From NCBI RefSeq assembly GCF_001641125.1, contig NZ_LWLP01000001.1, forward strand, positions 582,147 to 646,146: DNA of 64,000 nt. The letters are read 5' to 3'. The position numbers were made by a program, and so were the translations under genes. The stretch is from Arthrobacter sp. OY3WO11. GTDB lineage: Bacteria; Actinomycetota; Actinomycetes; Actinomycetales; Micrococcaceae. Below, in pieces: positions 47,274 to 56,198 of this stretch. Position 1 is the stretch's first letter, and each line of letters opens with the position of its first letter. The notes below the pieces were generated by a model, which ran no database searches, was not told where the DNA came from, and saw only the letters and a program-made list of their open reading frames with translations.

Positions 47274-47351
47274 GAGCCAGGTTTCCAATGGGTGAAAGCC
47301 CAACCTGGCTCTTAGTGACGGCTGCGGAAGCGGCGCAGTTCCGCTTCCGCA
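47274..47351 (-). terminator. Two consecutive perfect hairpins after the DUF4193 gene
   Basis: On the minus strand after the DUF4193 stop there is first an 11-bp stem (TGCGGAAGCGG/CCGCTTCCGCA, 47323-47351, loop 7 nt), then a 10-bp stem (GAGCCAGGTT/AACCTGGCTC, 47274-47311). Together they probably insulate the quercetinase gene from upstream transcription. Confidence 0.65.
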
Positions 47352-47364
47352 TGGCCCGGCAACC

Positions 47365-47664
47365 CTAGGACTCGCACTCCTTGCAGTACTTCCTGCCGTC
47401 CTTTTCCCTGGCGAGCTGGCTCCGGTGGTGCACCAGGAAGCAGGACATACAGGTGAATTCATCGGCCTGGACCGGGATCACCTGGATCAAGAGCTCCTCG
47501 TTGGACAGATCCGCTCCGGGCAGCTCGAAGTTGTCCGCGAGCTCGGTCTCGTCAACGTCGGCAATGGCCTCCCGTCGGCCCGACTTCTCGGTTTTCAACT
47601 CCTCGAAGCCGCTGTTCGGCTCGTCCTCGGGTGTCACCCGCGGAGCGTCATAGTCAACTGACAT
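47365..47664 (-). CDS. DUF4193 family protein
   Basis: A 99-residue acidic protein of the actinobacterial DUF4193 family. The N-terminal half is charged (GFEELKTEKSGRREAIADVD); the C-terminal part has two Cys pairs, FTCMSCFLVHHRSQL and KYCKECES, likely a zinc ribbon. ATG 47664 has AGGAGA upstream; the longer frame from 47730 is rejected. Function unknown; the family is common and conserved in actinobacteria. Confidence 0.88.
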   Translation of the reverse strand: MSVDYDAPRVTPEDEPNSGFEELKTEKSGRREAIADVDETELADNFELPGADLSNEELLIQVIPVQADEFTCMSCFLVHHRSQLAREKDGRKYCKECES

Positions 47665-47751
47665 TGGTGCGTTCTCCTGTCGGCTGGATGCAGTTCGTCC
47701 TGAACAGAGCAACAACAGAACGTGGGCCAAGGATATTCCCCGCCCGACGTA

Positions 47752-47771
47752 TAGGTAGACTGACCTACCTA
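47752..47771. promoter_or_regulatory. TetR-type operator palindrome
   Basis: TAGGTAGACTGACCTACCTA has perfect 7-bp arms with a 6-nt spacer and lies 24 nt upstream of the TetR gene start. Size and position are typical of TetR autoregulation; it probably controls the TetR-transporter pair. Confidence 0.75.
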
Positions 47772-47795
47772 CTGTTGTCCATCAAGGAGTTTCCT

Positions 47796-48416
47796 TTGTC
47801 CGCTCGGGATACTGCTGCGCACACGCCCGTACCGTCGCTTGCCCCGCCGAAGCGTCCGGCCCGCGCGCTACTGCTTGATGCTGCAGCGAGGCTCTTCTAT
47901 GCCCAAGGCGTGGCCGCCACCGGTATCGACACCATCACCGCCGAAGCCGGGGTGGCCAAGAAGAGCCTCTACAACAACTTTGCTTCCAAGGCCGAGCTGG
48001 TAGCGACGTACCTCGAGGCCCGGCATGCGGAATGGCTGGGGCTGTACAGCCGGCGGCTGGAGGATGCCAGGAATCCCCGCGAGCGGGTGCTGGCCATCTT
48101 CGATGCCTACACGGACCATGCCAACGCCGCCTACCTCAACGGGTTTCGCGGATGCGGACTGCTCAATGCGGCAGCGGAACTGCCCGCAGGGGCGCCGGGC
48201 CGGCTGGCGGTCCGGAAGCACAAGGAAGAGGTTGAGGAGCTGCTCGTACTTCACGTGACCGAGGTGCTGCCGGCCGGAGACGGGCGCGCCGCCGGACTGG
48301 CCCGGCATCTGGCCTTCCTCCTGGAGGGCGCCATGGCCCGGGCCGGGCTCGAGGGCAATGACGCGTGCCTGAAAGAGTGCCGGACCATCGCTGCCCGGCT
48401 GCTGGCGGAGCTGTGA
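47796..48416 (+). CDS. TetR-family transcriptional regulator
   Basis: A 206-residue regulator with an N-terminal TetR helix-turn-helix at about residues 25-70 (LFYAQGVAATGIDTITAEAG, VAKKSLYNNFASKAELV) and a helical C-terminal ligand domain. The start is the rare codon TTG 47796, supported by AAGGAG with 6-nt spacing; the open frame upstream would run through the operator. Its stop overlaps the GTG of the EamA transporter (GTGA), so it likely controls that exporter through the 47752-47771 palindrome. Confidence 0.9.
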   Translation: MSARDTAAHTPVPSLAPPKRPARALLLDAAARLFYAQGVAATGIDTITAEAGVAKKSLYNNFASKAELVATYLEARHAEWLGLYSRRLEDARNPRERVLAIFDAYTDHANAAYLNGFRGCGLLNAAAELPAGAPGRLAVRKHKEEVEELLVLHVTEVLPAGDGRAAGLARHLAFLLEGAMARAGLEGNDACLKECRTIAARLLAEL

Positions 48417-49399
48417 ACACGGCAGCCAGTTCCGCCAACGCGCCGCTCTGGGGCGCTTTGTGCGTGGTGGCGGCTTCCGTGCTGTGGGGCACCACGGGCA
48501 CGGCTGCAACGTTTGCGCCGTCCGTGAGTCCACTGGCCGTCGGTGCGGTGGCCATGGGAGTCGGCGGGCTGCTGCAGGCACTGTACGCAGCCAACGCGAT
48601 AACTGGGCAGTGGCCGGGCCTGCTGGACCGCTGGCGTTTGGTGACCCTCGGCGCGGCGGCGGTGGCCGTGTATCCGCTGGCCTTCTACAGTTCGATGCGG
48701 CTTTCCGGCGTGGCGGTGGGAACGGTGGTGTCCATCGGGTCCGCGCCGGTGGCGGCCGCGCTCATCGAGCGCTTCGCCGACGGTAAACAGCTCACCCGCC
48801 GGTGGATAGCGGGCGCGTTGCTGGGCGTCTCGGGCGCAGCCTTGCTGTCCTTCGCCGGGCACGCGCCGGCCGGTTCCCCAGGCGGTTCCTGGACGTCCCT
48901 GGCCGGGATTGCCTTGGGCCTGCTGGCCGGCGCCACCTATGCCTTGTATTCCTGGGCAGCACACCGCCTGATCGGCGGCGGGCTGTCGTCGCGGGCGGCC
49001 ATGGGGGCCGTCTTTGGGCTTGGCGGGCTGCTGTTGATGCCCGTGCTGGCAGTCACGGGCCGGCCCCTGGTTGAGTCGTGGGTCAATTTCTCGGTGGGCG
49101 CCTACATGGCCCTGGTCCCGATGTTTGCCGGGTACGTCCTGTTTGGATGGGGCCTGGCCAGGATCCGGGCCAGCACCGCCACCGGGATTTCCCTGCTTGA
49201 AACCGTGGTGGCCGCTGGACTGGCGGTCCTGGTGTTGGGTGAACGGCTGCCTCCGCATGGCTGGCTTGGCGCCGCCGTCGTCCTCTTCAGCCTCTTTATC
49301 CTGGCGCCGCGGCAGTCAGCCCGCGTGACGCTTCGGCCGCCGTCTCCGGCCGGGGAAAGGCTTGCTGAGCAGCAGGCCGGTGCCCAGCCCCACGAGTGA
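48413..49399 (+). CDS. EamA/DMT-family transporter
   Basis: A 328-residue membrane protein with ten predicted helices and two EamA repeats (WGALCVVAASVLWGTTGTAA first; LAGIALGLLAGATYALYSWA second). The family exports metabolites such as amino acids or toxic compounds. GTG 48413 overlaps the TetR stop, so the two are co-transcribed. The last 84 nt overlap the 3-prime end of the opposite-strand DUF3040 gene. Confidence 0.9.
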   Translation: MNTAASSANAPLWGALCVVAASVLWGTTGTAATFAPSVSPLAVGAVAMGVGGLLQALYAANAITGQWPGLLDRWRLVTLGAAAVAVYPLAFYSSMRLSGVAVGTVVSIGSAPVAAALIERFADGKQLTRRWIAGALLGVSGAALLSFAGHAPAGSPGGSWTSLAGIALGLLAGATYALYSWAAHRLIGGGLSSRAAMGAVFGLGGLLLMPVLAVTGRPLVESWVNFSVGAYMALVPMFAGYVLFGWGLARIRASTATGISLLETVVAAGLAVLVLGERLPPHGWLGAAVVLFSLFILAPRQSARVTLRPPSPAGERLAEQQAGAQPHE

Positions 49400-49609
49400 A
49401 AGCCCCAGGACCACCAGCGCAACGATCTGGCCGCTGACGCCGGCGATCAGCAGCACCAGCCCGGCAAGGCCTGCGAGCGCGCCGAAAAAGAGGTCTGCCC
49501 TGAACCGGGGCGCGGGGTAGCCGGAGAGCAGCTCCATGGCCAGGTGGGGGTCGTCGGCGATCAGCCCCAGCTCCAGCTCCTTGAGCAGCCGCCGTTCCTC
49601 GTCGGACAT
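49316..49609 (-). CDS. DUF3040 family small membrane protein
   Basis: A 97-residue protein typical of actinobacterial DUF3040: a cytoplasmic start MSDEERRLLKELELGL, then two hydrophobic helices (LFFGALAGLAGLVLLIAGVS and IVALVVLGLSLVGLGTGLLL) and a basic tail. ATG 49609 gives the standard N-terminus. Function unknown. Its C-terminal 28 codons are antisense to the end of the transporter gene. Confidence 0.82.
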   Translation of the reverse strand: MSDEERRLLKELELGLIADDPHLAMELLSGYPAPRFRADLFFGALAGLAGLVLLIAGVSGQIVALVVLGLSLVGLGTGLLLSKPFPGRRRRPKRHAG

Positions 49610-49710
49610 TGGCACGGGATGCCCCCGGTTTCGGCTAAACGGGATATCGGTATTGACGCTAAAACTCCCATGCCGCTGCGTCAAGAGGCCCGGCTGCATC
49701 GCCGCAAGCA

Positions 49711-50235
49711 TCAATCCAGGACGTCGTACCGCAGCACATTCCCCAGGACCCTCACGCCCTGGGTGGGGACGTGCGGGGTGGACTTGGCCGGCGGCATCAG
49801 GTGTGCAACGGGCAGCCCGGCGAGCAGGAGGCAATGGTCCGCTATGAGCCTGCGGTGGCAGCGCCACCACACGGTTTCGCTGCACATGATGGCAGTCTGT
49901 TCTGACTTTGCCGCAGCAACGAGCTCTTCCGCTGCAGCGGCGAAGACCGCGGTGCGCATGTAGGCGGCGTAGGCCCGGAACGACTCATTGCGCAGGGCAA
50001 CATCGGGGGAATCGGGAGGAAGCTTGCGGAAACCACCAAGCCGCCGTTCCCAGCGGTAGCGGATTCCCGCTTCCGGCAGCCACGCCTCCATGCTGTCCTT
50101 GCCGAAGTGGGGGTGCTTCCTGCTGCCCGGCCCGATCCGGACGTCCACCAGCGACGCCACACCGGCATCCTGCAGGCGCGAAGCGAACTCCGCTTGGGAA
50201 GCGGTCCCGTGACCGACAGTGAACAGGGCCCTCAC
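49711..50235 (-). CDS. DUF488 family protein
   Basis: A 174-residue DUF488 protein: FTVGHGTASQAEFASRLQDA, VASLVDVRIGPGSRKHPHFG, GIRYRWERRLGGFRK and the Cys/His-containing IMCSETVWWRCHRRLIADHC. The family is widespread and its role is unclear; the conserved Cys-His-Arg segments suggest an enzyme or nucleic-acid-related function. GTG 50235 is the family-consistent start. No operon partner is visible. The gap to the 4-alpha-glucanotransferase gene (236 nt) shows no further gene. Confidence 0.85.
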   Translation of the reverse strand: MRALFTVGHGTASQAEFASRLQDAGVASLVDVRIGPGSRKHPHFGKDSMEAWLPEAGIRYRWERRLGGFRKLPPDSPDVALRNESFRAYAAYMRTAVFAAAAEELVAAAKSEQTAIMCSETVWWRCHRRLIADHCLLLAGLPVAHLMPPAKSTPHVPTQGVRVLGNVLRYDVLD

Positions 50236-50471
50236 GCAAGCAATGATAGGCACGGCTCCGAGCCCTCTCCCAACAGGCCGGGCTGAAGGGACCAGCCGCC
50301 GGGAAGCAGCGGCTCCCCGCATGTGACCAGGCCATAATCCACGCCGGGTTTCGTCTCTGCGCCGCCCTGCAATAATCTGAACCAATCGGTTGTGCGCGGG
50401 GGTGCAGGCGCCCGGTGCAACAGGCAGCACTGTAAGTTCGGGCGACATCACACCAGACGAGGCGGACACGC

Positions 50472-52709
50472 ATGACGGCTTCAGACCAGCAGCACCCACA
50501 GCGCACAGGGATCCCAACAGACCCTCCCGGGCTTGCGCCCGCGGCGGGCGGGGCTGCTGCCGGCGTGGCCGTGGACCCCCATTTGCTCCAGAAACTGGCC
50601 GATGCGCATGGCGTGGGCACCTCGTTCCAGGGCTGGGACGGCCTGCCGCACACTGTGGCTGAAGAGACGCTGGTCAAGGTCCTGGCTGCCTTGGGGGTAC
50701 GCGCGGACACGAACCAGGCCATCGAGGCCGCACTGGCGGAAGCCGAACTGGCGCCCTGGCGGCGGATGCTGCCTCCCGCCGTCGTCATCCAGCAGGGTGA
50801 ACCTGCGCTGGTCCCGGTCCATGTGCGCGACGGCGCCGCAGTGCAGCTGGGCATCTCCCTTGAAGGCGGATCCGGCTCTGTTGCCGCGGTCCAGGAGGAC
50901 GTCCGGGAACAGCCGCGGGATGTCGACGGCGTGGCCACCCGCCGTCTTACCTTCGCCCTCCCGCAGGACCTGCCCCTCGGCTGGCACACCTTGACCGCCC
51001 GTGCGGGCAACATAAGCGCGGAGGCCACCCTGGTGGTGACGCCGCGCCAGCTCACCACCGCGCAACCGCTCGAGCAGCGCCGCGGCTGGGGGCTGGCTAC
51101 ACAGCTGTATTCCGTCCGGTCCAGGCGTTCCTGGGGGATCGGTGACTTCGCCGACCTCGCCGACCTTGCCGCCATCAGCGGCGAACGCGGGGCCGACTAT
51201 GTGCTGGTCAACCCTCTGCATGCGGCCGAACCCGTGCCGCCGGTGCAGCCTTCGCCGTACTCGCCGTCCACGCGCCGGTTCTTCAACCCGCTCTACATCC
51301 GCATTGAAGCTGTGCCCGAGCTGGCGTACCTGAAGCCGCGCCGGCGCGCCGCGGTGGAGAAGCTCCGGGAGGAAGTGTCCGGGCTGAACAAGGATGGCGG
51401 GCGGCTGGACCGGAACGCCGTCTACGCAGCCAAGCTCCAGGCCCTGGAAATGCTCTACCATGCACGCCGTTCCCCGGCCCGGCAGGCTGCCTTCGATGAG
51501 TTCTGCCGCATCTCCGGCCAGGGACTGGACGATTTTGCGCTGTGGTCCGCCATCCGGGAGGATCTCGCGCCGGATGACCCGCTGTGGACCGATCCCGCCT
51601 GCGCGCTGGGCACCCGGGAGGCCGAGGCGCTGCGGGAAAAGCTGGGGGACCGGATCGGGTTCCACCGGTGGCTGCAGTGGATCTGCGATGAACAGCTCGA
51701 AGAAGCCCAGAGGGCTGCGCTGCGTTCCGGCATGAGGCTTGGGGTGGTGCACGACCTCGCCGTAGGCGTGGACCACAGCAGCGCCGACGCCTGGACCCTG
51801 CGCGGCGTGCTGGCTCCCGCCACCAGCGTGGGCGCCCCGCCTGACATGTACAACCAGCAGGGCCAGGACTGGGGACAGCCCCCATGGCATCCGGCGCGAC
51901 TGGCCGAGGCCGGCTACATCCCGTTCCGGAACATGCTGGCCACCGTTCTGCGGCATGCAGGCGGGATCCGGGTGGACCACATTCTTGGCCTGTTCCGGCT
52001 CTGGTGGATCCCGGTGGGCAATGCCCCGGGTGACGGCGCGTACGTGCGCTACGACCACGAGGCGCTGATCGGCATCCTCGCCCTGGAGGCGCAGCGTGCC
52101 GGGGCCGTGGTGATCGGCGAGGACCTTGGCACCTTCGAGCCCTGGGTGCGCGACTACCTGGCTGCCCGCGGCATCCTGGGGACGTCCATCCTTTGGTTTG
52201 AGTACGACGGCGACTCCCCCCTTGCGCCCGAAAAGTACCGGACGCAGGCGCTCGCCAGCGTCAACACGCACGACCTTCCGCCCACTGCCGGCTACCTCGC
52301 CGGGGACCATGTGGCGCTGCGCAGCGGTCTGGGTTTGCTGGAGCGGTCCGAGGCGGAGGAACGTGCCGAGCACAACGCGTCCCTGGAGAAGATGCTCGCC
52401 CTGGTCCGGGAACGTGGCTACCTGCCCGGGACAACCGAGGGCGGGCAAGCGGAGACGGAAGAGCAGACCATCGAGGCGCTGCACCTCCTGCTCACCCAGA
52501 CGCCGTCGGTCCTGCTGGGTGTTGCCCTTGTGGACGCGGTGGGGGAGCGGCGGGTCCAGAACCAGCCCGGCACCACCGAAGCGCTGTATCCAAACTGGCA
52601 GGTTCCGCTGGGCGGGCCGGACGGCAAGCCGGTGTTCCTCGACGATCTTCCCGCGAATGTCCGGTTCAACTCGCTGCTGGCCGCGGTGGAAGGGGCCCTG
52701 CGCAGCTGA
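50472..52709 (+). CDS. malQ: 4-alpha-glucanotransferase (amylomaltase, GH77)
   Basis: A 745-residue GH77 enzyme that transfers glucan units between maltodextrins. After an N-terminal beta-domain extension of about 190 residues, the barrel starts at RGWGLATQLYSVRSRRSWGI; catalytic segments are GGIRVDHILGLFRLWWIP (nucleophile Asp), VIGEDLGTFEP (Glu) and VNTHDLPPTAGY (Asp). The long N-terminal domain is usual for actinobacterial MalQ. It converges with the alpha-amylase gene, from which it is separated by a terminator, and the two together point to starch use. Confidence 0.95.
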   Translation: MTASDQQHPQRTGIPTDPPGLAPAAGGAAAGVAVDPHLLQKLADAHGVGTSFQGWDGLPHTVAEETLVKVLAALGVRADTNQAIEAALAEAELAPWRRMLPPAVVIQQGEPALVPVHVRDGAAVQLGISLEGGSGSVAAVQEDVREQPRDVDGVATRRLTFALPQDLPLGWHTLTARAGNISAEATLVVTPRQLTTAQPLEQRRGWGLATQLYSVRSRRSWGIGDFADLADLAAISGERGADYVLVNPLHAAEPVPPVQPSPYSPSTRRFFNPLYIRIEAVPELAYLKPRRRAAVEKLREEVSGLNKDGGRLDRNAVYAAKLQALEMLYHARRSPARQAAFDEFCRISGQGLDDFALWSAIREDLAPDDPLWTDPACALGTREAEALREKLGDRIGFHRWLQWICDEQLEEAQRAALRSGMRLGVVHDLAVGVDHSSADAWTLRGVLAPATSVGAPPDMYNQQGQDWGQPPWHPARLAEAGYIPFRNMLATVLRHAGGIRVDHILGLFRLWWIPVGNAPGDGAYVRYDHEALIGILALEAQRAGAVVIGEDLGTFEPWVRDYLAARGILGTSILWFEYDGDSPLAPEKYRTQALASVNTHDLPPTAGYLAGDHVALRSGLGLLERSEAEERAEHNASLEKMLALVRERGYLPGTTEGGQAETEEQTIEALHLLLTQTPSVLLGVALVDAVGERRVQNQPGTTEALYPNWQVPLGGPDGKPVFLDDLPANVRFNSLLAAVEGALRS

Positions 52710-52743
52710 GTGCGACGCGGGCTCCCCTCCGGGGCACAACACT

Positions 52744-52798
52744 GCGGGGTCACTTCCAGCCCATCCGGAACTCCGGAAAGGGCGGAAAGTGACCCCGC
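52744..52798. terminator. Bidirectional terminator between the malQ and amylase genes
   Basis: GCGGGGTCACTT pairs exactly with AAGTGACCCCGC; the intervening sequence can form a smaller TCCGGA-based hairpin. GTTGCTTT follows on the plus strand. It sits midway between the two convergent stop codons. Confidence 0.7.
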
Positions 52799-52804
52799 GT
52801 TGCT

Positions 52805-55800
52805 TTAGCTGGCCGTCATCACATGTGTGACGTGGTCGTAGCGGAAGGTGACCGGGCCGCCGTCGTGCTCGAAGACGATGTTGGCACCCGGCGACGCACC
52901 GCCCGCGCCGTAACTGTCATTCCAGGACCGGTCCAGGGCGGCCTTGAATTCATACGTGCCGGCAGGCAGGGCCGGCGCGGACAGCTTCCACACGAGGTCG
53001 GCCGGATCGAGCACGAGCTGTGCCTGGTCGCAGGCAGGTTCCCAGTCCGTGGCGCAGCCAAGCTCACTGTTCATGCTCCCCGCAGCCGCCACAGCCCCGG
53101 GCTGCTGCGAGGCGTAGACGGCGCTGAGCAGGTGCGTGCTGTTGTCGTAGCGGAACGTCACTGGGCCGCCGGGATGGTCCAGCGTGATGTTCGGCCCGTT
53201 GAATGCGCCGCCGGCCCCATAGTTCTCGTCCCAGCCGCCGTTCAGCGCTGCCTTGTACTCGTACTGGCCCGCGTCAAGATTCACCGTGAGCCGCCAGATC
53301 TTGTCGGCCGGGTCCAGCGTCATCTTGGCCTGTGAACAGGTGGGATCCCACGGCAACGTGCAGCCCATGGCCTCGTTCAAGGACCCAACCACGGTCACCG
53401 AGCCAGGCTGCGGCGCATCGCCCACCGTGACAGTCCGGATTTCACTGGCCACGCTGAAACCGGGGCCGGCCATTGTGGCCCGGTACGCAACCTTGGTGCC
53501 GTCAGCGAGGCCCGAGACGTCGTCCGCGGCCGAGTACACGGGCGAGGACTCGTCGGTGGCCACCGTGGTCCACTCGCCGCCGGCCACGCTGCGTTCGAAG
53601 GTCACCACGTGGCTTGCCTTCTCCGGGTCCACGGTGGCACTGAGTTCCACGGAGCCCTCGGCGCTGCTGCCCTCCAACGGCTTCTGCAGCGTCACGACGG
53701 GAGCGGGCACGCTTGCCGTGCGTGGCTGCGAGCTGGCGGTGTGCCCGCCGTTGTCCAGTACGGTGGCGCGGTACTCGACGGGTGTGCCGGCGTCCAGCGC
53801 GGCCACGTCATGGAACACCTGGTACGGCGCGGTGTCGTCCGTGCCAATGGGCGTCCACCCGCCGCCTGCCGTCCTGGCCTCAAAGGTGACCTCGTAGAAC
53901 GAGGAACCGCCGACGTCGGCCGTCACCTTGAGGCGCCCGTTGTCGCCGGGAGCCGCTGCCGGGTCCTGGAGGACGACGGCGGGCGCGGCCTTGGAGTGGG
54001 GGATCCGCCCGGAGGACTGGTACACCACGGCGGAGAGCGGCGGGACCGTGACCGTCAGCGTGCCGGCCTCCGACGTCTTGGTTTCGGCCGCAGCGTCGCC
54101 GTAGATGCGGGTGTAGTTGCGCTTGGCGATGTACGTGGGGACCTCTGCGGTCTGGGCCTGTTCGCTGTTGTTCAGGGCCACCACGTACTCGCGCTGGTCC
54201 CCGGCATCCGTGCGGGAGAAGGCGTAGATGCCCGGGCCTTCGGAGGCGTAGCGGTGCTGGTGGGCGCCGTCGCGCAGGGCCGGGTGCTCCCTCGTGAGGG
54301 CGGCCAGCTCGCTGATCTTGCTGTAGAGCGGGTGCCCGGTGTTGAAGTTGTCGGTGGCGTGCGTGGCATCGGTGCCCAGCAGGTCGTCGTCGAGGTATTC
54401 CGGAACCTGGCTGGCGAACAGCGTCTGGCGGGCGTCCTGGTCCCCGCCGGGGCCGGTGAAGCCCTGCTCGTCGCCGTAGTAGACCACCGGGTTGCCGCGG
54501 GAGAAGTACATCAGCTCGTGGGCGAGCTGGTCGCGTGCCACCTGCTCGACGTCGGACGATCCGGGGTTGTCCGCGGCGATGAAGCTGCCAATACGGCCCA
54601 TGTCGTGGTTCCCGAGGAACGTTGGCAACTGGTAGACGTTCGAGTCCGCATCCGTGTACCAGTCATCTCCGGAGAAGAAGGTCTCCAGCGTGCGGGCGTC
54701 CTGGCTCTTAGACGCGAAGCCGCGGGCTGCTTCCTGGAAGGGGAAGTCCAGGACGGCCTGCATCTGGTTCCGGGTTGTGTACTGGGAGGTGAAGCTCTTG
54801 GTGGTGTCGAAGACCTCGCCGAACATGAAGAACTCGTCCTTGCCCTGGGCTTTGGCGTAGCTGAGGACGTCCGGGCCGAACTCCTGCCAGAACTCGTTGT
54901 TGACGTGCTTCATGGTGTCTATGCGGAAGCCGTCAACGCCGAACTCGCCGATCCAGGCCTGGTAGATGTCCTTCATGCCGTCCACTACGGTGGGGTGCTC
55001 CGTGAACAGGTCGTCCAGGCCGAAGAAGTCGCCGTAGTAAGCGTCCTCGCCGACGAAGGTTGTGTCGCCCCGGTTGTGGTACAGCGTGGGGTCGTTCAGC
55101 CAATCGGGGACTTTCAGCTCTTGCTCGTTGGGGTCCAGGACCGGGATGTAGGGGAAGGAGGTTTGCGGGTCGAGTTTCGGGAAGCTGTCCGAGCCGGCGT
55201 AGTCGCGGTCATCGAACACCTCGCCGCCCGCGGTCTTGTACGGCACTTCGTCCTTGGAGACGTAGCCCTTACGGGCGCCCTCCTCATAGCCGATGACGTC
55301 CGCTGTGTGGTTGGTGATGATGTCGAAATAGACTTTCATGCCGCGGGCATGGGCCTCGTCGATGAGGGCCTTCAGCTCATCGTTGGTGCCGAGGTGCGGA
55401 TCGATTTGGGTGAAGTCCGTAATCCAGTACCCGTGGTATCCGGCGGACTTGTCCTCGGGCTGGACCGCCTTGTTCTTGAAGCTTGGGGTGAGCCAGATGG
55501 AGGTGGTGCCCAGGCCCTGGATGTAGTCAATCTTCTCGAGCAGGCCGGCCAGGTCTCCGCCGTTGTAGAACCCCTTTTTGGTGGGGTCGAAGCCGGACAC
55601 CATGGGATCGCTGCCCAGTCCGCCGTCGTCGTTTGCGGCGCTCCCGTTGTTGAAGCGGTCGGCCATGACGAAGTAGAAGTTCTCGTCCGTGACAGGAGCG
55701 CGGAGTGAGTGGAAGGCCGACGCCGGGCCGGGGTCTTTCGGGCCGGGTGCGGCCTGGGCGGGGAGGACTGCCGCTGAAACGGCGACGGCGGCCGCCAGCA

Positions 55801-55984
55801 GCCCTGCAGCTGAACGAAAGGCGATGGCTTTGGCGGCGGTTTTGGCCGTGGTGCGGGCGGTGGTGCTGACCCGGTCGGCCCGGTCGGCCCGCTCGGCCCG
55901 TTCGGACTGGGAGGGAGGGGCGGGTGGTGAAGCGGCGGATGTGCGGGCGCGCGAGGGCACGCTGGAATGGGTGCGGGATAACAA
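52805..55984 (-). CDS. Secreted GH13 alpha-amylase with two C-terminal X25 modules
   Basis: A 1059-residue exoenzyme. A long N-region rich in Arg/Ala precedes the signal hydrophobic core (LLAAAVAVSAAVLPAQA). The GH13 barrel spans about residues 90-560 with D356 (GFRIDTMKH), E390 (FMFGEVFD) and D461 (LGNHDMGRI). Residues about 640-855 are beta-sandwich linkers, followed by two X25 starch-associated modules at about 860-955 and 965-1055 (GSLNEAMGCTLPWDPTC; GSMNSELGCATDWEPAC). The start TTG 55984 lacks a good ribosome-binding site; GTG at codon 9 is an alternative. A cre/LacI-type operator lies 116 nt upstream. Pullulanase-type activity cannot be excluded. Confidence 0.9.
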   Translation of the reverse strand: MLSRTHSSVPSRARTSAASPPAPPSQSERAERADRADRVSTTARTTAKTAAKAIAFRSAAGLLAAAVAVSAAVLPAQAAPGPKDPGPASAFHSLRAPVTDENFYFVMADRFNNGSAANDDGGLGSDPMVSGFDPTKKGFYNGGDLAGLLEKIDYIQGLGTTSIWLTPSFKNKAVQPEDKSAGYHGYWITDFTQIDPHLGTNDELKALIDEAHARGMKVYFDIITNHTADVIGYEEGARKGYVSKDEVPYKTAGGEVFDDRDYAGSDSFPKLDPQTSFPYIPVLDPNEQELKVPDWLNDPTLYHNRGDTTFVGEDAYYGDFFGLDDLFTEHPTVVDGMKDIYQAWIGEFGVDGFRIDTMKHVNNEFWQEFGPDVLSYAKAQGKDEFFMFGEVFDTTKSFTSQYTTRNQMQAVLDFPFQEAARGFASKSQDARTLETFFSGDDWYTDADSNVYQLPTFLGNHDMGRIGSFIAADNPGSSDVEQVARDQLAHELMYFSRGNPVVYYGDEQGFTGPGGDQDARQTLFASQVPEYLDDDLLGTDATHATDNFNTGHPLYSKISELAALTREHPALRDGAHQHRYASEGPGIYAFSRTDAGDQREYVVALNNSEQAQTAEVPTYIAKRNYTRIYGDAAAETKTSEAGTLTVTVPPLSAVVYQSSGRIPHSKAAPAVVLQDPAAAPGDNGRLKVTADVGGSSFYEVTFEARTAGGGWTPIGTDDTAPYQVFHDVAALDAGTPVEYRATVLDNGGHTASSQPRTASVPAPVVTLQKPLEGSSAEGSVELSATVDPEKASHVVTFERSVAGGEWTTVATDESSPVYSAADDVSGLADGTKVAYRATMAGPGFSVASEIRTVTVGDAPQPGSVTVVGSLNEAMGCTLPWDPTCSQAKMTLDPADKIWRLTVNLDAGQYEYKAALNGGWDENYGAGGAFNGPNITLDHPGGPVTFRYDNSTHLLSAVYASQQPGAVAAAGSMNSELGCATDWEPACDQAQLVLDPADLVWKLSAPALPAGTYEFKAALDRSWNDSYGAGGASPGANIVFEHDGGPVTFRYDHVTHVMTAS

Positions 55985-56099
55985 GGGGTGAGACCTTCCT
56001 GGGAGCGTCGCTGCTGTTCAGGCTTGCCGGGGAAAAACAGGCGGCAATGATGGGTGCGGTTCACAGGAAAGCCAGCCTTTCCGTGAGCCACGTCACAAC

Positions 56100-56113
56100 T
56101 GTAAGCGCTTGCA
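56100..56113. promoter_or_regulatory. cre-like LacI-family operator upstream of the amylase
   Basis: TGTAAGCGCTTGCA is a near-perfect 14-bp dyad matching the TGxAAGCGCTTxCA form bound by CcpA/MalR-type LacI-family regulators. It lies in the amylase leader (gene on the minus strand) and probably mediates maltose or catabolite control. No matching regulator gene is adjacent. Confidence 0.7.
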
Positions 56114-56175
56114 CTGAATAACTCCAGTGATTGTGCGAAGGCGTCCGGGGCTGGCCCGCGCTTCTCCCGCACTGC

Positions 56176-56198
56176 CTGCCCGCCTCAGAGGCGGGCAG
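56176..56198. repeat. Perfect 10-bp hairpin at the edge of the tandem array
   Basis: CTGCCCGCCT and AGGCGGGCAG pair across a 3-nt loop, immediately before the first CAGTGCTCA unit. It may be part of the repeat structure or a terminator. Confidence 0.5.

Noticed and set aside
53609-55708. Long plus-strand open frame opposite the amylase
   Set aside because: Antisense shadow with no domain, inside a gene with clear GH13 catalytic motifs.
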